Of a stretch of 64,000 bases of DNA, positions 36,352 to 49,051 are shown in pieces. Source of the stretch: Ceratorhiza oryzae-sativae (taxonomy: Eukaryota > Basidiomycota > Agaricomycetes > Cantharellales > Ceratobasidiaceae); the NCBI GenBank assembly GCA_030998015.1, contig JARWMV010000232.1:1922001-1986000 (forward strand), read 5' to 3'. The notes under the pieces were generated by a model. It was not told where the DNA came from. It did not search any database and saw nothing but the letters and a program-made list of their open reading frames with translations. How positions within the stretch are numbered: the first letter of the stretch is position 1; every line of letters begins with the position of its first letter. Both the position numbers and the translations under genes were made by a program.

Positions 36352-39300
36352 ATGGACATCTACACCACCTCGTTCACCCACCCGCGCGCCGCCCAGCCCG
36401 CGTCGTACTCGCCCGCGTCCAGCATCGACCTCTCGCCCGAGCTGCGCACGCCCCAGGCCGCCTACTCGCCCCTCCGCCGCCCCCACCGCCCCCACCGCCC
36501 CCACGCGCCCCTCGTCGCAGAGATCGCCCCCGATGCCGTCCAGGCCGTCGCCATGGACGCCATGCAGCAGCACGGCTGCCTCGTCAGCTACACCCGCGCC
36601 GACGACGCCCGCGCCTGGAACTTCCACCTCTCCGGCACATACCCCCAGGTCATGGCCGCCCGCGGGCACATCATCCGGTCCGTCCCCCGTGTGCGTCCGT
36701 CTCTCTCGCTGACCCGTCTGCCCGCCCTCCCCCCAGCGAATGCCCCGTCCAGGTCCGCGCCGCCATCCGTGTCGCCCGCCATGAGATCCTCGACTCGCCC
36801 ACCAGCTCGCCCGCGCTCAAGCCCGACGTCCGCCGCCGCCTAGACGACATTGCCGGCCAGACCCTCGCCCACATCGCTGTCGTCAACGCCTCGGGCGCCC
36901 TCAGCGCCGTCCCCGTCCCCGACGGCATCAACTCCCAGGCCTGGAGCGGCCTCGAGCCCGAGCGCATGTGCGAGCTCGTCGTCAGCGGCACCCGCGAGGC
37001 CGTCTCGGTCGCCCGTCTGCGTCTCCTCGTCATGCTCGACGAACTCACCGGCCTCCATGCCGAGAGCTGCGAGATCGACCACAAGCTTCACCCGATCATC
37101 GCTGGCCGCAAGCGCTCCGTCATCCAGACGATCCAGGAAGAGACAGCCACAAACATTTATTTGCCCACCTCGCTCGTCGGTCTCAACGCACACATGATTC
37201 CCGCGGCCCCTGGCGGAAAATCCCACCTGAACACCGTCTGGATCACTGGCGAGTTCTTTGGCGTCCAGCGCGCCCGCGACATGCTGGTTCAGGTCTCGAC
37301 GCTCAAGGTCTGTCGGTTTGTCTTGGCCCAAGCCCGCCCCCCTTTTTTTTTCTCATACTCCTCACAGGGAAAGTCGCTCATCTCGCGAGACACGGCCATC
37401 CTGCCGCGCAAGCTCGATTGGATGCTCCTCGACCGCCTCGACGAGCTCAAAGCGATCATGATCGACAATGGCACATATATCCACCTCCCGCCGGTCGGCA
37501 GCCAAGCTAGCCTTGTCAGCGTCTTTGGAGACCACAGGGTCCATATCCAGCGCACTTGCCGTGCCGTCATGCAGCTCGTCCGTTCTATTTCCGCCTGCGC
37601 GCATCGTTTCGCTTGCTGACTTTGAGAAACCAGGCTTGCCAATTCTACGTCGCATCGTTCTGGCTTTTACCCATTCATTTCAATGTTCTTATGCCCGTGG
37701 CAACGCTCAATCCAGCCACTATGCCCGGTGTGCTCAAGCGCATCGCCGGTCAAACCGGTGCTGAAGTCGTCTTCAAGAGCAACTGCTTCGAGATGCACGG
37801 CCTCGAGCACGAGGTCCGCGGCGCGGTCATGATGGTCCTCGAGCTCGACGTCATCCAGGTAAGGCTGTTTCATGCTCGTGGCGTTTGTCCTGTATCTCAC
37901 ACGCCCTCCACGTCAGACTTTCCGCCACGAGATTCGGTTCCAGATCGAGCTCGCCAACGAACACCGCGACTTTATCAGCGGAAAAAAGAATGGCAAGATC
38001 AACAAAATCATGCAAATGGCCAATGTGAAGATCAAGTTTGAGACATTTAACGAATTCAATTTTCTCATGGACCTGGCCGGCACCGACAATGGCGCGATCT
38101 CTGGCCTGTTGCTCTTGCAGGAGGAGCTCCCCGCAGAGATCTCGTTCCACGTGCCCGAGACGTATCACAAGCGCATCATTGGTGTGGGTGGGCGCAGCAT
38201 TCAACGCATCATGAAAAAGTATGGTGTCTACGTCAAGTTTTCTAATGCCGAGGAGTTTGCGGCCCTTGGTGGGTATGCGGACAACGAGGATAACGTCATT
38301 GCTCGGACGCCGGCCAAGAACGCGATCAACCTGGACAACCTCAAGCAAGCAGTCATGGAGCTGGTCCACCCCAAGGTGAGTCATCTGCTACTGCTCTCGA
38401 TTTAGCATAGCATTGAATCTATCTTTAGGACAAGGACTATGTGACCGAGTCGGTCTCGATCCCTCGCCGTTACCACAGGACTCTGCTTGGCGAAAAGAGC
38501 ATTTTCATCAAGGATATCGAGACCAAGACCAACTCCAAGGTTCGGTTCCCAGACAAAGAGTCCGCCTCGGACGCTGTCAGCATATTTGGGCCCGAAAGTC
38601 AGGTTCACGTCGCGGCAGCAATGCTACTGGTGAGGGAAACCCCGCGCCACACGCTATTTGTAACTCAACCCGAATTTCCCAGGACCATGTACCCTTTGAA
38701 GCCGACATGGTTGTCCCACCGCATTCGGAGCTCGCGTCGATCGTCCAGTCAGCTGACTATCTCACATTTTCCGAAAACTGCAAGCGCGATTACCAGGTTG
38801 TCATCGTGCCGCAGATTCCCGCGAGCGGTTCTGGCGAGCGCCCGAGCTTCAAATTCAGATGCCAGAGGAGCAACAGTGACTTTTTGGCCACGGCTCGCGA
38901 GCAGCTCGAGGCGTTTTTGGTCTCGGCTGGCGTGGAGGTCTACCCGTCGAGTTTGGGCAAGCGCGCGGATTCGTACATTACCGACGCCTTTCCTCATTTC
39001 GGCAGCAAGCTCTTGTCCACGAACCCGAGCACAAACACAAATTCGATCTCAGCCTCTTCCGACTTGGTCGAATTTCCTCGTTCGGGCGATGGATACGAAC
39101 GCCGGATTCGCCTTGCGAGCTCGACGCCGGACGTCAAGGCGTTGTTCAACAACCCGTCGTATGTGTACAAGCTGCCCGAGCATGACGAGACCGACGATGC
39201 TGGATTCGAGCGTAACTATGTTTCTGGCCCTCCGTTGAGCTCGGACATGTGGAGTCCCCCGCCGCACTTCGTACGTTCTGGCCCTTCATGCTCTGGCTCG

Positions 39301-39773
39301 TTACTAACCGAGGGCTTTAGCGTGCCGGTTTCCCACTCACCCACTCCCGTGCGATGGAGGACTCTGTGAAGCGCGGGTCCGACTCGCTTCTGGAGAGCAA
39401 GCTCAAGGAGCGTATCACAAAACCTCGCTCGCTTCAAAACAGGTACGCGCCCGAATGTAGGCAGATTTCCCCGGGTTCGCTAACTCCCAAGCACAGGGCC
39501 CAAAGTCTGGACTTGACCTCCCTTACGTCTGTTGCGCGTCAGGCGTCATCGATTCATACGATCAACGAGACGATCCGGTCCGCGTCGCCGACCGACTATT
39601 CGACGACGCCATCGAGCCCTACTAGTGCGACAATCCCGTCCTTCCCGTCTGTCAATGGGCCCTCGACCGGCAACGGCCTTCCCAAGGTTCTCCCTCGGCA
39701 GACGATGCCTCCGATGGGCACGGACGAACTCACGCGCGCGATGGCCTCGGTCCGCTTCGATTCGCTCCACTAG
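36352..39773 (+). CDS. Multi-KH-domain RNA-binding protein
   Basis: RNA-binding protein with repeated KH folds, similar in plan to vigilin/Bicaudal-C proteins; RNA targets unknown. It begins MDIYTTSFTHPRAAQPASYS, with an RPHRPHRPH repeat at about residue 43. GxxG loops are seen in HPIIAGRKRSVIQTIQEE, FISGKKNGKINKIMQMA, KRIIGVGGRSIQRIMKKYG and RTLLGEKSIFIKDIETKTNS, and a further KH-like unit contains VLKRIAGQTGAEVVF. The tail is Ser/Thr-rich and ends AMASVRFDSLH. Seven or more introns; one donor is GTCCGT. About 1000 residues. Same strand as and only 129 bp from the RBR gene. Confidence 0.88.
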
Positions 39774-40479
39774 GCTATTAAAAAAAAACCAAAAAACTAA
39801 AGACGTATGCCCGCGTTTGATTTGATTTAGGCTTTTCATCGCGATTCCAGTTTCCATTCGTATATTCTCTTCCCCAACCATATGTTCAGCGCTTGCGCCG
39901 TACCCAAGCCCCTTCCGATTCCCCTATGTTTTCTCGTCATTTCTCGGCATTCAAAACCATATGCGACGACATGCTGCGTGGGAAAGCAGATCCCCCACCC
40001 AGCCCGGCGTTTTTTTATCCCATTCTATCACCGCTTTCATCTTATCCCATTCCCGTCGTCTCATCACCCCAATCCAACGGACACCCACTACGTGCAATAA
40101 AACCCCAAAGCAAAAGTTACCCCTCACCACTCGCATTGGAACCTTGTGTTTCCGTCAATCGAGCCCTTGTCATCACCAACCTGACTGTTGGCTGTACGTA
40201 TATATCCTGTAGTACTTGTTGTATATGCATGTGCGGACAGGGCCGTTGTCAATGTATATTGTTATCATCCCGTTACGCCCGAGGGAATATCGCAGGCTTA
40301 AGTAGATTCGCGTTTCAAGTCGGATTGAGGAACTTGACGCGGGCAGGGCCGGCATGGATATCGTGATGGGGTTCGTGGAGTGTTTCCGGTCTCATGTTCC
40401 TTGTCACAGCATATCAAGTTCTCACACAAAAGTTTTATGGCGGAGAATAAGGTCTAGTATTATCAGATGTATACGGGTA
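39774..40479. other. Intergenic, convergent 3' ends
   Basis: Lies between the KH-protein stop and the sugar transporter stop. A poly-A stretch (39779-39795) directly follows the KH-protein stop. Open frames here have no recognisable content. Confidence 0.5.
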
Positions 40480-42779
40480 TCATGTAGCAGAGTACTTCTT
40501 TTTGAGCGATTTGGCAAGTTGTAAAGTGAGCAGCGCAGCTATGCCCGAACAGATCCACCAATCCTGTTGCAAGTAACCTCGGTTGGTGTTTGGTATCAAG
40601 ACCCTGGGGAGCCAACAACTCACCTGAATACAACGCCAATACTCTCCGACTGTTTGCCTGGTGGCAAGGCATCTGAAGATGAGGATTTGCCGCCTGGGTG
40701 TAATAGTTGCTGTGTGTCCAAGAGCGCAAAGACCGCGGACGAAACCCCGATGATCACAAATTGGGGAATTACGATGAAGATATTGTGTATGCCCTAGGGT
40801 GGATTGAGTACGGCCATCCAAACGTGAGCACGCTGCGGAACCTACGAGGATTACGCCCGATTGTTGAGGAGCATGTTGTTCGGCTGGATTATGGGGTTGC
40901 TGAGGCGCCCTTTCCACGTTTTCCCAATCATCGGTTTCAGCCAGGAGCGCCATATTAAGGTCATCGAATTCGCCATTAGGAGGCGTACCATGTATCCGGC
41001 CACCGTGTTGTTCGGCCGCGATAGCCTCTCCAAGCTATAATATTGCCACTCACATGAGTACCATCACTGGCATAAGGCGCTTTTTGCGAACTTACCAACG
41101 CATATGGTGCCCACCCGCTGACAGCCGAACACAGCCCAACCAAAACGAAAATAAACGATGCAAATCCAGGGCCTCTTACAAACCTGTGATAGTTTTAGAG
41201 AACGCAATACGATAACACATAGATAGAACTCACAAAGTACTTAGAAGCAGTACCCCAAAGACAATATGCGATACTGCCCATGTTTGGGCTAGGTCAAACT
41301 TGGTTTCTCGCAACTTGTGCAATCGCTGTTGTATTTCGACCGGCAGGTGCTTGGATAACTCCCAGATGATGCCTCCGACACTTTGATGATCGGCCTCACT
41401 CCTGCTGACAACAAACAACGGCAGGAGGATAGACGCAAATAGCGTTAGGAGCGCCCCATGGAATAATGCCCTAGAGCCTGCGCGGGTGCCTTCTTCCTGT
41501 AATGCTTCGCTACTGGGTCCTCTTGAGTCGCCATGGGATATCGCGTCTCGCACATATATATCGCCAATATACTCAGTCGCAAAAAGCATGACAGGCAACC
41601 AACCAAGCCATGAGCTAAAGTTTCAATATAAGCTTGGCGATTCCACGAATATCGGTGGCCATACATACAAGAACTGGATGAAGCACTTGATATAGCGTTA
41701 GCTGTTGGGGCATATAGCAAAAGCGGCAGTGTCTTACTATACTTCGAATCGTAGCGGGAAGACGCAGCGTCAAATCCCACATGTTGCGAATAAGTTGCTT
41801 GAAGTCTGTTGATTCTCCTGGACTGGGGCATATCAACCACAAGAAGCCACAAAGTTAGACCCGCTTACCGAGGCTGGTACACACTTTCTTGCACAAACAC
41901 TGCCGTGATGACGTGAGTCCCAAAGAGCAAGACACCAGCAATTAGACTCAATAGGCCAATCTGGCTCCAACTGCTCGAGAAGACATATGGTAGGTCTAGG
42001 TTCCCGCTAACGCCATAGTAAAGTGAGCAACGAAACTAAGTGGGCAGTGGGTAGAAGTAGCTCACATGAAGAAACCTAGGACTTGGCCTAGTCCCCCAGC
42101 TCGGCTAGCCCAGGCATTACTTTTTCATCATAAGAACTACATCGAGCTGGCTGAGATAATCCGCTTACCCTGAGTTTTGTTCGTGAGGAGGCAAGAGGTC
42201 TACAATTAACGCCCGGTCGGCTGACATTACTGGCCACCGGCTCTTAGTGCATGTTTTATCAAAATTCGCCCGAGGCACTAACTTGCATTTACGGAAAAAT
42301 CGACGCAGATTATTGACAAAACTGATATAAAGATCGCAATCCCTTGAGCCTACTCGCACTAGCATTAGAGATCTCGTCGGTTTCTAGGATAAGCGACTTA
42401 CATGGCTGGGCCATAAGAGCTCCCCAATGCCTCTAGCAAAACCTAGTGCAAGCATAGCTGGTACACAAAATGCACACCCTCCCATCATGAAGGGTCGCCT
42501 TCGCCCGTACTTTGATGTCGATGCATCCGCCAACGCGCCTATTAGCGGTTGCATAACGATCCCGGAAAGTGGACCAGCAAGAAAAACCAAAGACAGTGTA
42601 CTCTTGGACATTCCCAGAGCCAGTAGAGTAGGTGTAGCGTGCGACATCATGGACGCCCAAAGGACGCTTGTTCCAAGACCAGGCAACGCGAGGATCGGAA
42701 GATGCAACCATTGTGGGCCAAGAATGTAGCCATGGTTCGCCTCCGGATTTTGGTTTTGCAAACTAGGGAAGAAGACCAT
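40480..42779 (-). CDS. Sucrose/alpha-glucoside-type sugar transporter (GPH/SUT-like, MFS)
   Basis: Twelve-helix proton-coupled sugar carrier of the plasma membrane. The first helices read LHLPILALPGLGTSVLW and LALGMSKSTLSLVFLAGPLS, then the loop signature ADASTSKYGRRRPFMMGGC. Later pieces: LPVMLFATEYIGDIYV, FVRGPGFASFIFVLVGLCSA, SGWAPYALLGEAIAAEQ, HNIFIVIPQFVIIGVSSAVF and the end LTLQLAKSLKKKYSAT. Two frame breaks are seen in the last exons: one extra base in a CCC run at 40792-40794 and one missing base near 40541. Start at 42779 (MVFFPSLQNQ); longer starts up to 43040 overlap the neighbour. Either a damaged gene or sequence errors. Confidence 0.82.
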
Positions 42780-43011
42780 CGTCGGCCGGTTTTGCGTTAG
42801 GCCACGTATTGCGTAGTCGCTGGCCGATGTTGTGGACGAGTTTTGCCTGCCCGCTCCCGGGTCACGACACGCACAGCCACCCATGCTTCCATGTGGGGCT
42901 TCAGGCATACACCCGACCAACAATCCAGTTAAGGAAAGAAAGGGTCTTTTGACATGCTGAGTGGCAGAACAATTAGGATTCACTCTGAGTACACGAGCAG
43001 ATACAGCCGTG

Positions 43012-44453
43012 CTACGGAGAGCCAAGCTTGAGTACGCCATCCTTTAGCCATGCCGAAGGCACCCCATTCCACCATTCCTTGACTTTCAGGGCACTCTTGT
43101 TTTCTGCCTTTACGGTCGATACCATAAGCTGAGTTTGATTCGCGCATTGGATACGCAATGAGCCGTTATTGGGCTCGTAGGTTGCGTCTCCAGGGAATCG
43201 AAGTAAAAGCGTTTGACCGCTGTCAGATGCCACACTCAATTCAAGTAGTTGCAGCCGAGATCCCGTCTTGTCTGGCATCTTTGTAAATACTGGACGCTAG
43301 GCCTATGATTGATCAACCGCATCTGTCAGTCTCAGAAATACGCGTACCTGGTGACCAATTGCACGATGTGTGCGCTCAACCCGTTCAGCATCCCAGTTAT
43401 CCCATCGTATCTCACTCTGTTCGGCCTTGATTAGACGCGCTTTTGTGGCCCGGGTGTGATCCTGTGCGCGGGCTGCGAGTGTCTAGAAAATAAGCGATCA
43501 ATTGAATCGCATACGCGAACTGGGGATGAGCTCGAATTCGCTCGACTCACCTTGGTTTGACGCAAGACACCAATTAACAGCTGACCCCCAAGTTCAGCGA
43601 GCCCGGGTTCTAATGAATGATAAGTGGAGTAAGGCGGGATTTTCTACACGTCGTTCATATTGGATTAGAAGCGCAGAATAAATGCAATTGAACCCACAAA
43701 ATCCTGCTGTGCCCATATATCACCAAAATCAAAACCTTTACCGTCCTCCATCTCAATTATGCTGACCCCTGTGGTTTCGGCTCCGTCTAGCAATGCGTGC
43801 TGGATAGGAGCAGCGCCACGATAGGCGGGCAAAAGCGAGGGGTGAACATTAAGTTTTCTCCCTCTCTCAAACAGTTCTAAACAGGTCGGTGGGATGCGCC
43901 TCCCAAACGAAGCAGTGACTAGAACATTTTTGTTCGATCTGACGTCGAACGGCGCTGGGGGCTGCTAGCGGATCAGAAACATTACCTAGACTTTGCTTCA
44001 TGACTTACTACCCAATTGCTAAACTTGGTTTTGTCATCGGGGATATGAATTACAGGGCAATTGAGAGATTGGGCAGCAATCTTCAACGGGGCTTAGTAGT
44101 ATGCTATGTTATTTGAGTGAACGTCTTGTAAGAAAGGGATCCTTCTTACCCACGGATAGCGTTTGTCTTCTTCTCCCCACCCATTGGTCTGGGGTTGTCG
44201 CAACGAGAAGCGAATCCAATAAATCTGACGGAAAACCAGTTGGCTTATGCTATTCGGTCATGATAAGCATGCAGAAACCTTTGGCTTTAGACAACTCCGT
44301 AAAAACTCGGTTAGAAAACGAGTCTCGCCCGAAAAATAGCACGTTGAAGTGTCGACACGAGATCCCAGGATAGTTGAGCCGCCCATATTTTAAGCTCGGA
44401 AGCTTAAACTCCGAACAGGTCCCAAATTTCCGCCTGGCGTGGAAGCTGAGCAT
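43012..44453 (-). CDS. FMT1: Methionyl-tRNA formyltransferase, mitochondrial
   Basis: Formylates initiator Met-tRNA for mitochondrial translation. The start MLSFHARRKFGTCSEFKLPS acts as a presequence, followed by FNVLFFGRDSFSNRVF. The catalytic domain shows VTASFGRRIP, then NVHPSLLPAYRGAAPIQHAL (the SLLPxYRG loop) and ETTGVSIIEMEDGKGFDFGD. The C-terminal tRNA-binding part reads IRWDNWDAERVERTHRAIGH and ends WLKDGVLKLGSP. About five introns. It fits the mitochondrial translation role of EF-Tu in the same window, though they are far apart. Divergent from the coiled-coil gene, starts 328 bp apart. Confidence 0.9.
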
Positions 44454-44781
44454 GTCGAGGTTGAGCGAGGATGTAGGCGCTTCCGAATCGCGTGGCTGAT
44501 TTGGCTTCGACGATCAGGTCGTTTGGCAAACAGACGCCCGCCTCGTGGCTCGCACGCTATGGCTTTTGACTTTACCATCCGATAGACTCGACGCCAATAA
44601 TCTTGGGTTACCGGATTGGTTGGGCTTGCACGTCTATATCTAACATCTCTTCTCTCACGGTCTATCATCTTGCCGGTTTAGTACTAGCTAGTTCTGTCAA
44701 CATACACCTCCGCCAAGTACATCCTTGACTAAGGCTATAAACGGAGACTGTCAAGGGGAAGCTCACAACACATCTCAACCT

Positions 44782-46547
44782 ATGGCGCAGGCCAACGAGG
44801 CGCCTGCCAGCCAGCCTGGCATTACTTCGAACGTAGCTGCGGCGCTTCGGACGCTTCAAACCCATAATGTTAACGTTCTTAACCAGGCGATCGCTCAGTT
44901 GGAGACTGCACATGAGATACAAACCGAACTTGTGCACGCCCGTGCCGGGTACTCTCAAGTGTCTAGTGACTTGAGAAAAGCAGTGGATCAAAATCTCATG
45001 CAGACTGCTCAGTTAAAGCAGTCAAAAGATGAGATACATTCTTTGAATGTGAGATTGAACGCCGCACGGGATCAACTACTTCTTCTGGAGAAAGGAATCG
45101 AAAAGGCTGCAGCCGAAGCGGCCGCACGCGAGCGACAACTCGCCGCAACCCGGGAAGCCCAGAAAGATGTGCGTGTGTCCGGTTCGCGTTTGCTGTGACA
45201 AATTGAAAGGGAAATCGTGCTTAGAGGCAGATTGAAGCCCTTAATTCAGCTCTGCAAGTAGCAAACGCACGCATTACGGATCTCGATGGCAAACTCCAAG
45301 TGGTGGCATCAGCGTCAAGAGCTGCGGAAACCACTAAACCAATCGCCTCATCTAACAAAGCGCTTGAGCCAAACACTCTCTCCCTTCGTGATTTGGACCA
45401 ATGGCTAGCTTCTTTCGCCAAGGAGTTGGATGGTACAACTACAAACACCGAAGAAACGACAGCCTCCCCAACCATGCCAGCAAGCACGATGCTTCCCGTT
45501 TCATCAAACAACATAGATACACCTATTGACGAGCCAAACCAATTGTCTGAGGAATCCAAGAATGAAATTTCTCGGCTAGTCAAAAGTAGCCTTCAGGTAG
45601 CAAATGCAGAAAAGCATCAGGTAATTATTGCATGTGCGGTAAGGATGTATGTTAATCAGCGCAAATTCCCTGGCATCTAGATACTTTCCAGGCTAAAATC
45701 ACTGCGAGCTCAGTATATTAATGGTGAGGAATTATCATATGTTTAGTTCGCAGACTTATTGGCATCAGTCCTTGACATTGCTCGAGCTTCCGTATCCCGC
45801 AATTTGGCACTAGAGAAAGCGTTCAAAATTATTCGGGATATTAAAATCGAGGTACTTTTTTTTGCAATACATTAGCCTTTCTCTCACAACGATCCAGAAC
45901 GAAGCGCCAGTGCAAAACACCCCAGTTAGTGCGGATACCGACGTAGTGATGGATGAGGAACGAACAGAGGCAGCGAATGCGGCTCGCCAAGCAAACAACC
46001 GGAGACCATCCGTAAAATCGGCGACCATGTCCCCACTCATCTCTTCAGCCATATCCCAACCGTCCACACCTTCGCAATCAGCATCCACATTTGGGTCTGT
46101 GTCACCTCAGCGCAAGCGTCAAAGACTATTCATAGGATCAGCCACTCCGGAGCCATTGCCACGAGATGACGAACTTTATGGATTGGTTAAACTGATCCAT
46201 ACTACTTACGACATTCGATGTTCCCCAGGTGAGCCAAAGCGACTCAGCTGCAAAGCATGCGAGTGAGTGGCATGAACCTACCAATAATCGCCGCGTTCAT
46301 CTCATCTCATTGTTTTTATTCAAGGGCCCGACATAAGAAAAAACCCGACGACTATCCTCTCACGTTCTTTGATTACGACCTTGACCAAAAAATCCCATTC
46401 CCAACGCTGGCCACCGCCGAACAGACTCGCACACGAATACGCCCATGGGTAGCACACCTGCAAGAAATACACCAGAAGCTATATGCAGGATTCATGGAAA
46501 AGATCGAAGGCAGCTCGAGGGGACCCAGCATTGCTTCATCAAACTAG
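44782..46547 (+). CDS. Hypothetical coiled-coil protein
   Basis: Family not recognised. The start MAQANEAPASQPGITSNVAA is followed by about 130 residues of strong coiled coil (AIAQLETAHEIQTELVHARA; LNVRLNAARDQLLLLEKGIE). A Ser/Thr/Pro-rich middle holds a short ordered unit LSLRDLDQWLASFAKELDG. The C-terminal part looks conserved: DELYGLVKLIHTTYDIRCSP, then KKPDDYPLTFFDYDLDQKIP and IRPWVAHLQEIHQKLYAGFM. Four or five introns. Cys pairs around CKACE may bind zinc, which is only inference. No membrane segment. Confidence 0.7.
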
Positions 46548-46699
46548 AACTATATCGCTAACATGTTTTCTTGTTATTTCATCTAAGTTTATCCAGTCCG
46601 GGTCTTGGAACACATGTATCATATTATTTGCTCTCGAAGACTACAAAACAAAAACCATAGCTTGACTCTAAATATCCAAATGTTCGGCACGTTCAAATT

Positions 46700-48792
46700 T
46701 TATTGTAACTGATCGGGTTCAGCACCGTCTCCGCTTCCTGAATCGTCTGCGCCTGAGACGCCGTTGAGCCTCACGTGGGTTTGTTTCAATACGCGCATAA
46801 CCTAAGATGCTCCGCATTAGCCATGTCGGGTAGCGGTAAATCCAAACTTGCCTGTGGAATTACAACTTCGTGCACATCTCGACCCCACAGCATATCGATA
46901 TGCTCATGGTTCGGAACCTGAAGTCAAATGAATTGGATTGCTGGAACGCTTGGGTACTGAGCCAGACACTTACTCCTTGATACGTTGTATGCTTCGGTAA
47001 CTCAGCAAGCATCACATCGATATCCACAAGGCTGTCACTCTCGCCATAGAGAAGGAAGATAGGAGTAACGATGTTCCTGGTGGGAAACTAAGGGAAAATT
47101 ATAGTTGGTATTTTTCCGATCAGCTGATAGGAATACGCACCTTGGCAGGGTGGTAGAATTTCTTGCCCAAGAAACTAACCGGCGCCTGGACTTCATCATC
47201 GTACCTTTAGAGCGTGATAGATGAGCATAGTATATGGAAATAGCCAATGAAAGCGCACATTTGGAATCCAGCATTCCTCATGATTTGGAACCAATGCACC
47301 ACCGACTTAGTCGAAGTATACGAGTACAGATGAGCATATGCGGCAATTTTTTGAGCAGGTGAGATGTTCCCGCCGCGCCAATTGAAGAGCAAAGTGAGCG
47401 CAGTGTCGATCACCTTGACGAAAATGGGCGGATCTGTGTGAATTGACGATCAACGATGATGACCCTAGCTGGCAAAACGGGTGCCACGCACAAAGTATGC
47501 TTTGCCAAAATACCGTAGAGGGAAGTATAGACTTGCGCCCAAAGAAGAGGTACATCAGTGTCGGGGATGCTTTCATCAAGGCGTCAACGATTGGTTGCTT
47601 CAACCCTGAGAAATGGCCATTCAAAGTTTACGGTTAGTCGCTTGTTGTGTTAGAACGGCAACCTACCCGCAGGGGCCATAGCCGGAGCCAGAGCGATAAA
47701 TACGTCCACCTTTTCGTTTAGTGACGGGTGAATGCTCAGCGCTGCGAATGCTTGCGCAGTTCCTTGACTGAGGGAGCGTAGGTAGTGAGTGAAGGGTGGC
47801 ATACAGATCTTCGCATGATCTCACCTGAACCCAATGTAACTCAACGACTTGCTCTTGGTCAGGCTTAGAATGTATTCAATGGAGTCGGGAATATCGTATA
47901 AGCAAAAATCGTCGATGGAGTAGTTCCAAAATTTGGTTTGATTCGGGGTCGAGTAGATAGACTTTTTGCTGTATTTGTTTCCACGGTTGTTACCTGTCGC
48001 GAACATGAGCCTGCGGACTTGGGTACTAGTTGGTTCAATATACCTAACCACACGTCGTACCCTGCGTCTGCCAGAACAAATGGCAAGCATCGTTCGGCAT
48101 CTGTGAGGCAGACCCAGACCTCTAAAAAAGGAGATAAGCAACGTCGATTATCACGTGAAAGTGGCACCTGCCAGAGTTCATCAACAAGCCTGAGCAAAAC
48201 GTCACGGTAAGTCAATGACGACCATCTGACATGTGTAAATCGTGCTCACCGTGGTGGAGGTACACGACCGGCTTGCGAGTCTGAGTGCCAGGGTATATGG
48301 TCTGCTGGTCCCGAGCGTTGGGCAGACGGTGTAATCCAAGCAGGTAGCCATCCTTGGTCTGCACGACATGGCTTTCGCTCTGATAGCCCCAAAGTGCACA
48401 GAGTTGCTCGAAATCCTCTGCAGCGCGTATCTCTTCCACCCGCCGCTGTTCTTCAGCCTCGGAAAGCACACGAGGCTCCTCCTCAGTGGGGGTCGGGTCG
48501 ACCTCGTTGAAGCGCTCTGAATAGAAGAGCTCGCGGGATTTTTCGTAGAACCTATCCAAAAACGTAATGAGATGTGTGTATTCAACGCAGCTAGCTAGTG
48601 GCGTGCCATCTTAGGACAGAAGTTGGAAGGGCCAGGGTGAGAAGGCGAGTGAGGGATTCAAAAATGACAAAGGCAAACCCCAAGGTCAGCACTGTATACT
48701 CTCGCCTAGAGCGGCGTCAGCAGGTAAGGTGGTGCCGCAAACCAAGGAACATACAGAGAAAGACGGCCGAGAACGGGGAGGTTGAGCGGCAT
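46700..48792 (-). CDS. Acid lipase / sterol ester hydrolase (alpha/beta hydrolase, TGL1/YEH-like)
   Basis: Hydrolyses steryl esters or neutral lipids. The start at 48792 (MPLNLPVLGRLSL) leads into a hydrophobic anchor (YTVLTLGFAFVIFESLTRLL), as in membrane-bound yeast sterol esterases. The lid-and-core signature DGYLLGLHRLPN, the oxyanion segment VVYLHHG, DVWLGNNRGNKYSKKS and the nucleophile elbow YIGFSQGTAQ follow. The Asp lies in LLYGESDSLVD and the His in VPNHEHIDMLWG. The intron at 48554-48606 appears to be GC-AG (TG followed by GCACGC). The stop is at 46700-46702. Divergent from eIF4E, starts 260 bp apart. Confidence 0.88.
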
Positions 48793-49051
48793 GGCGGGTG
48801 ATCGACGTCGAAGACAGGGTGGAGAGCAGCGCAGGCACGTGAGGGGCTCAAGTATTTGTCACCCACAATTTCTTTGATCAGATTTCATCCATCACTTGCA
48901 CCCGCGTCGCTACGCCCGTCGTCATCGCTGTTCTCATCTATTCTGCCATTGTCTCCCGCTCTAACGCAGCTGGTCCGCGCACTTAGAGACACACCCCACA
49001 TATCTATCTATTTTTCTTGCTCTCTCAACGCTCCGAGGTCCGTTGCCCAGC

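Noticed and set aside
36112..37619. Long alternative frames around the KH-protein 5' end (Arg/Pro-rich plus-strand and Val/Gly-rich minus-strand)
   Set aside because: Shadows of the GC-rich KH-protein exons; the frame from 36352 carries the KH motifs.
39893..40366. Plus-strand frame of 157 codons downstream of the KH gene
   Set aside because: No recognisable residues; Ser/Pro/Cys mix typical of 3' UTR sequence.
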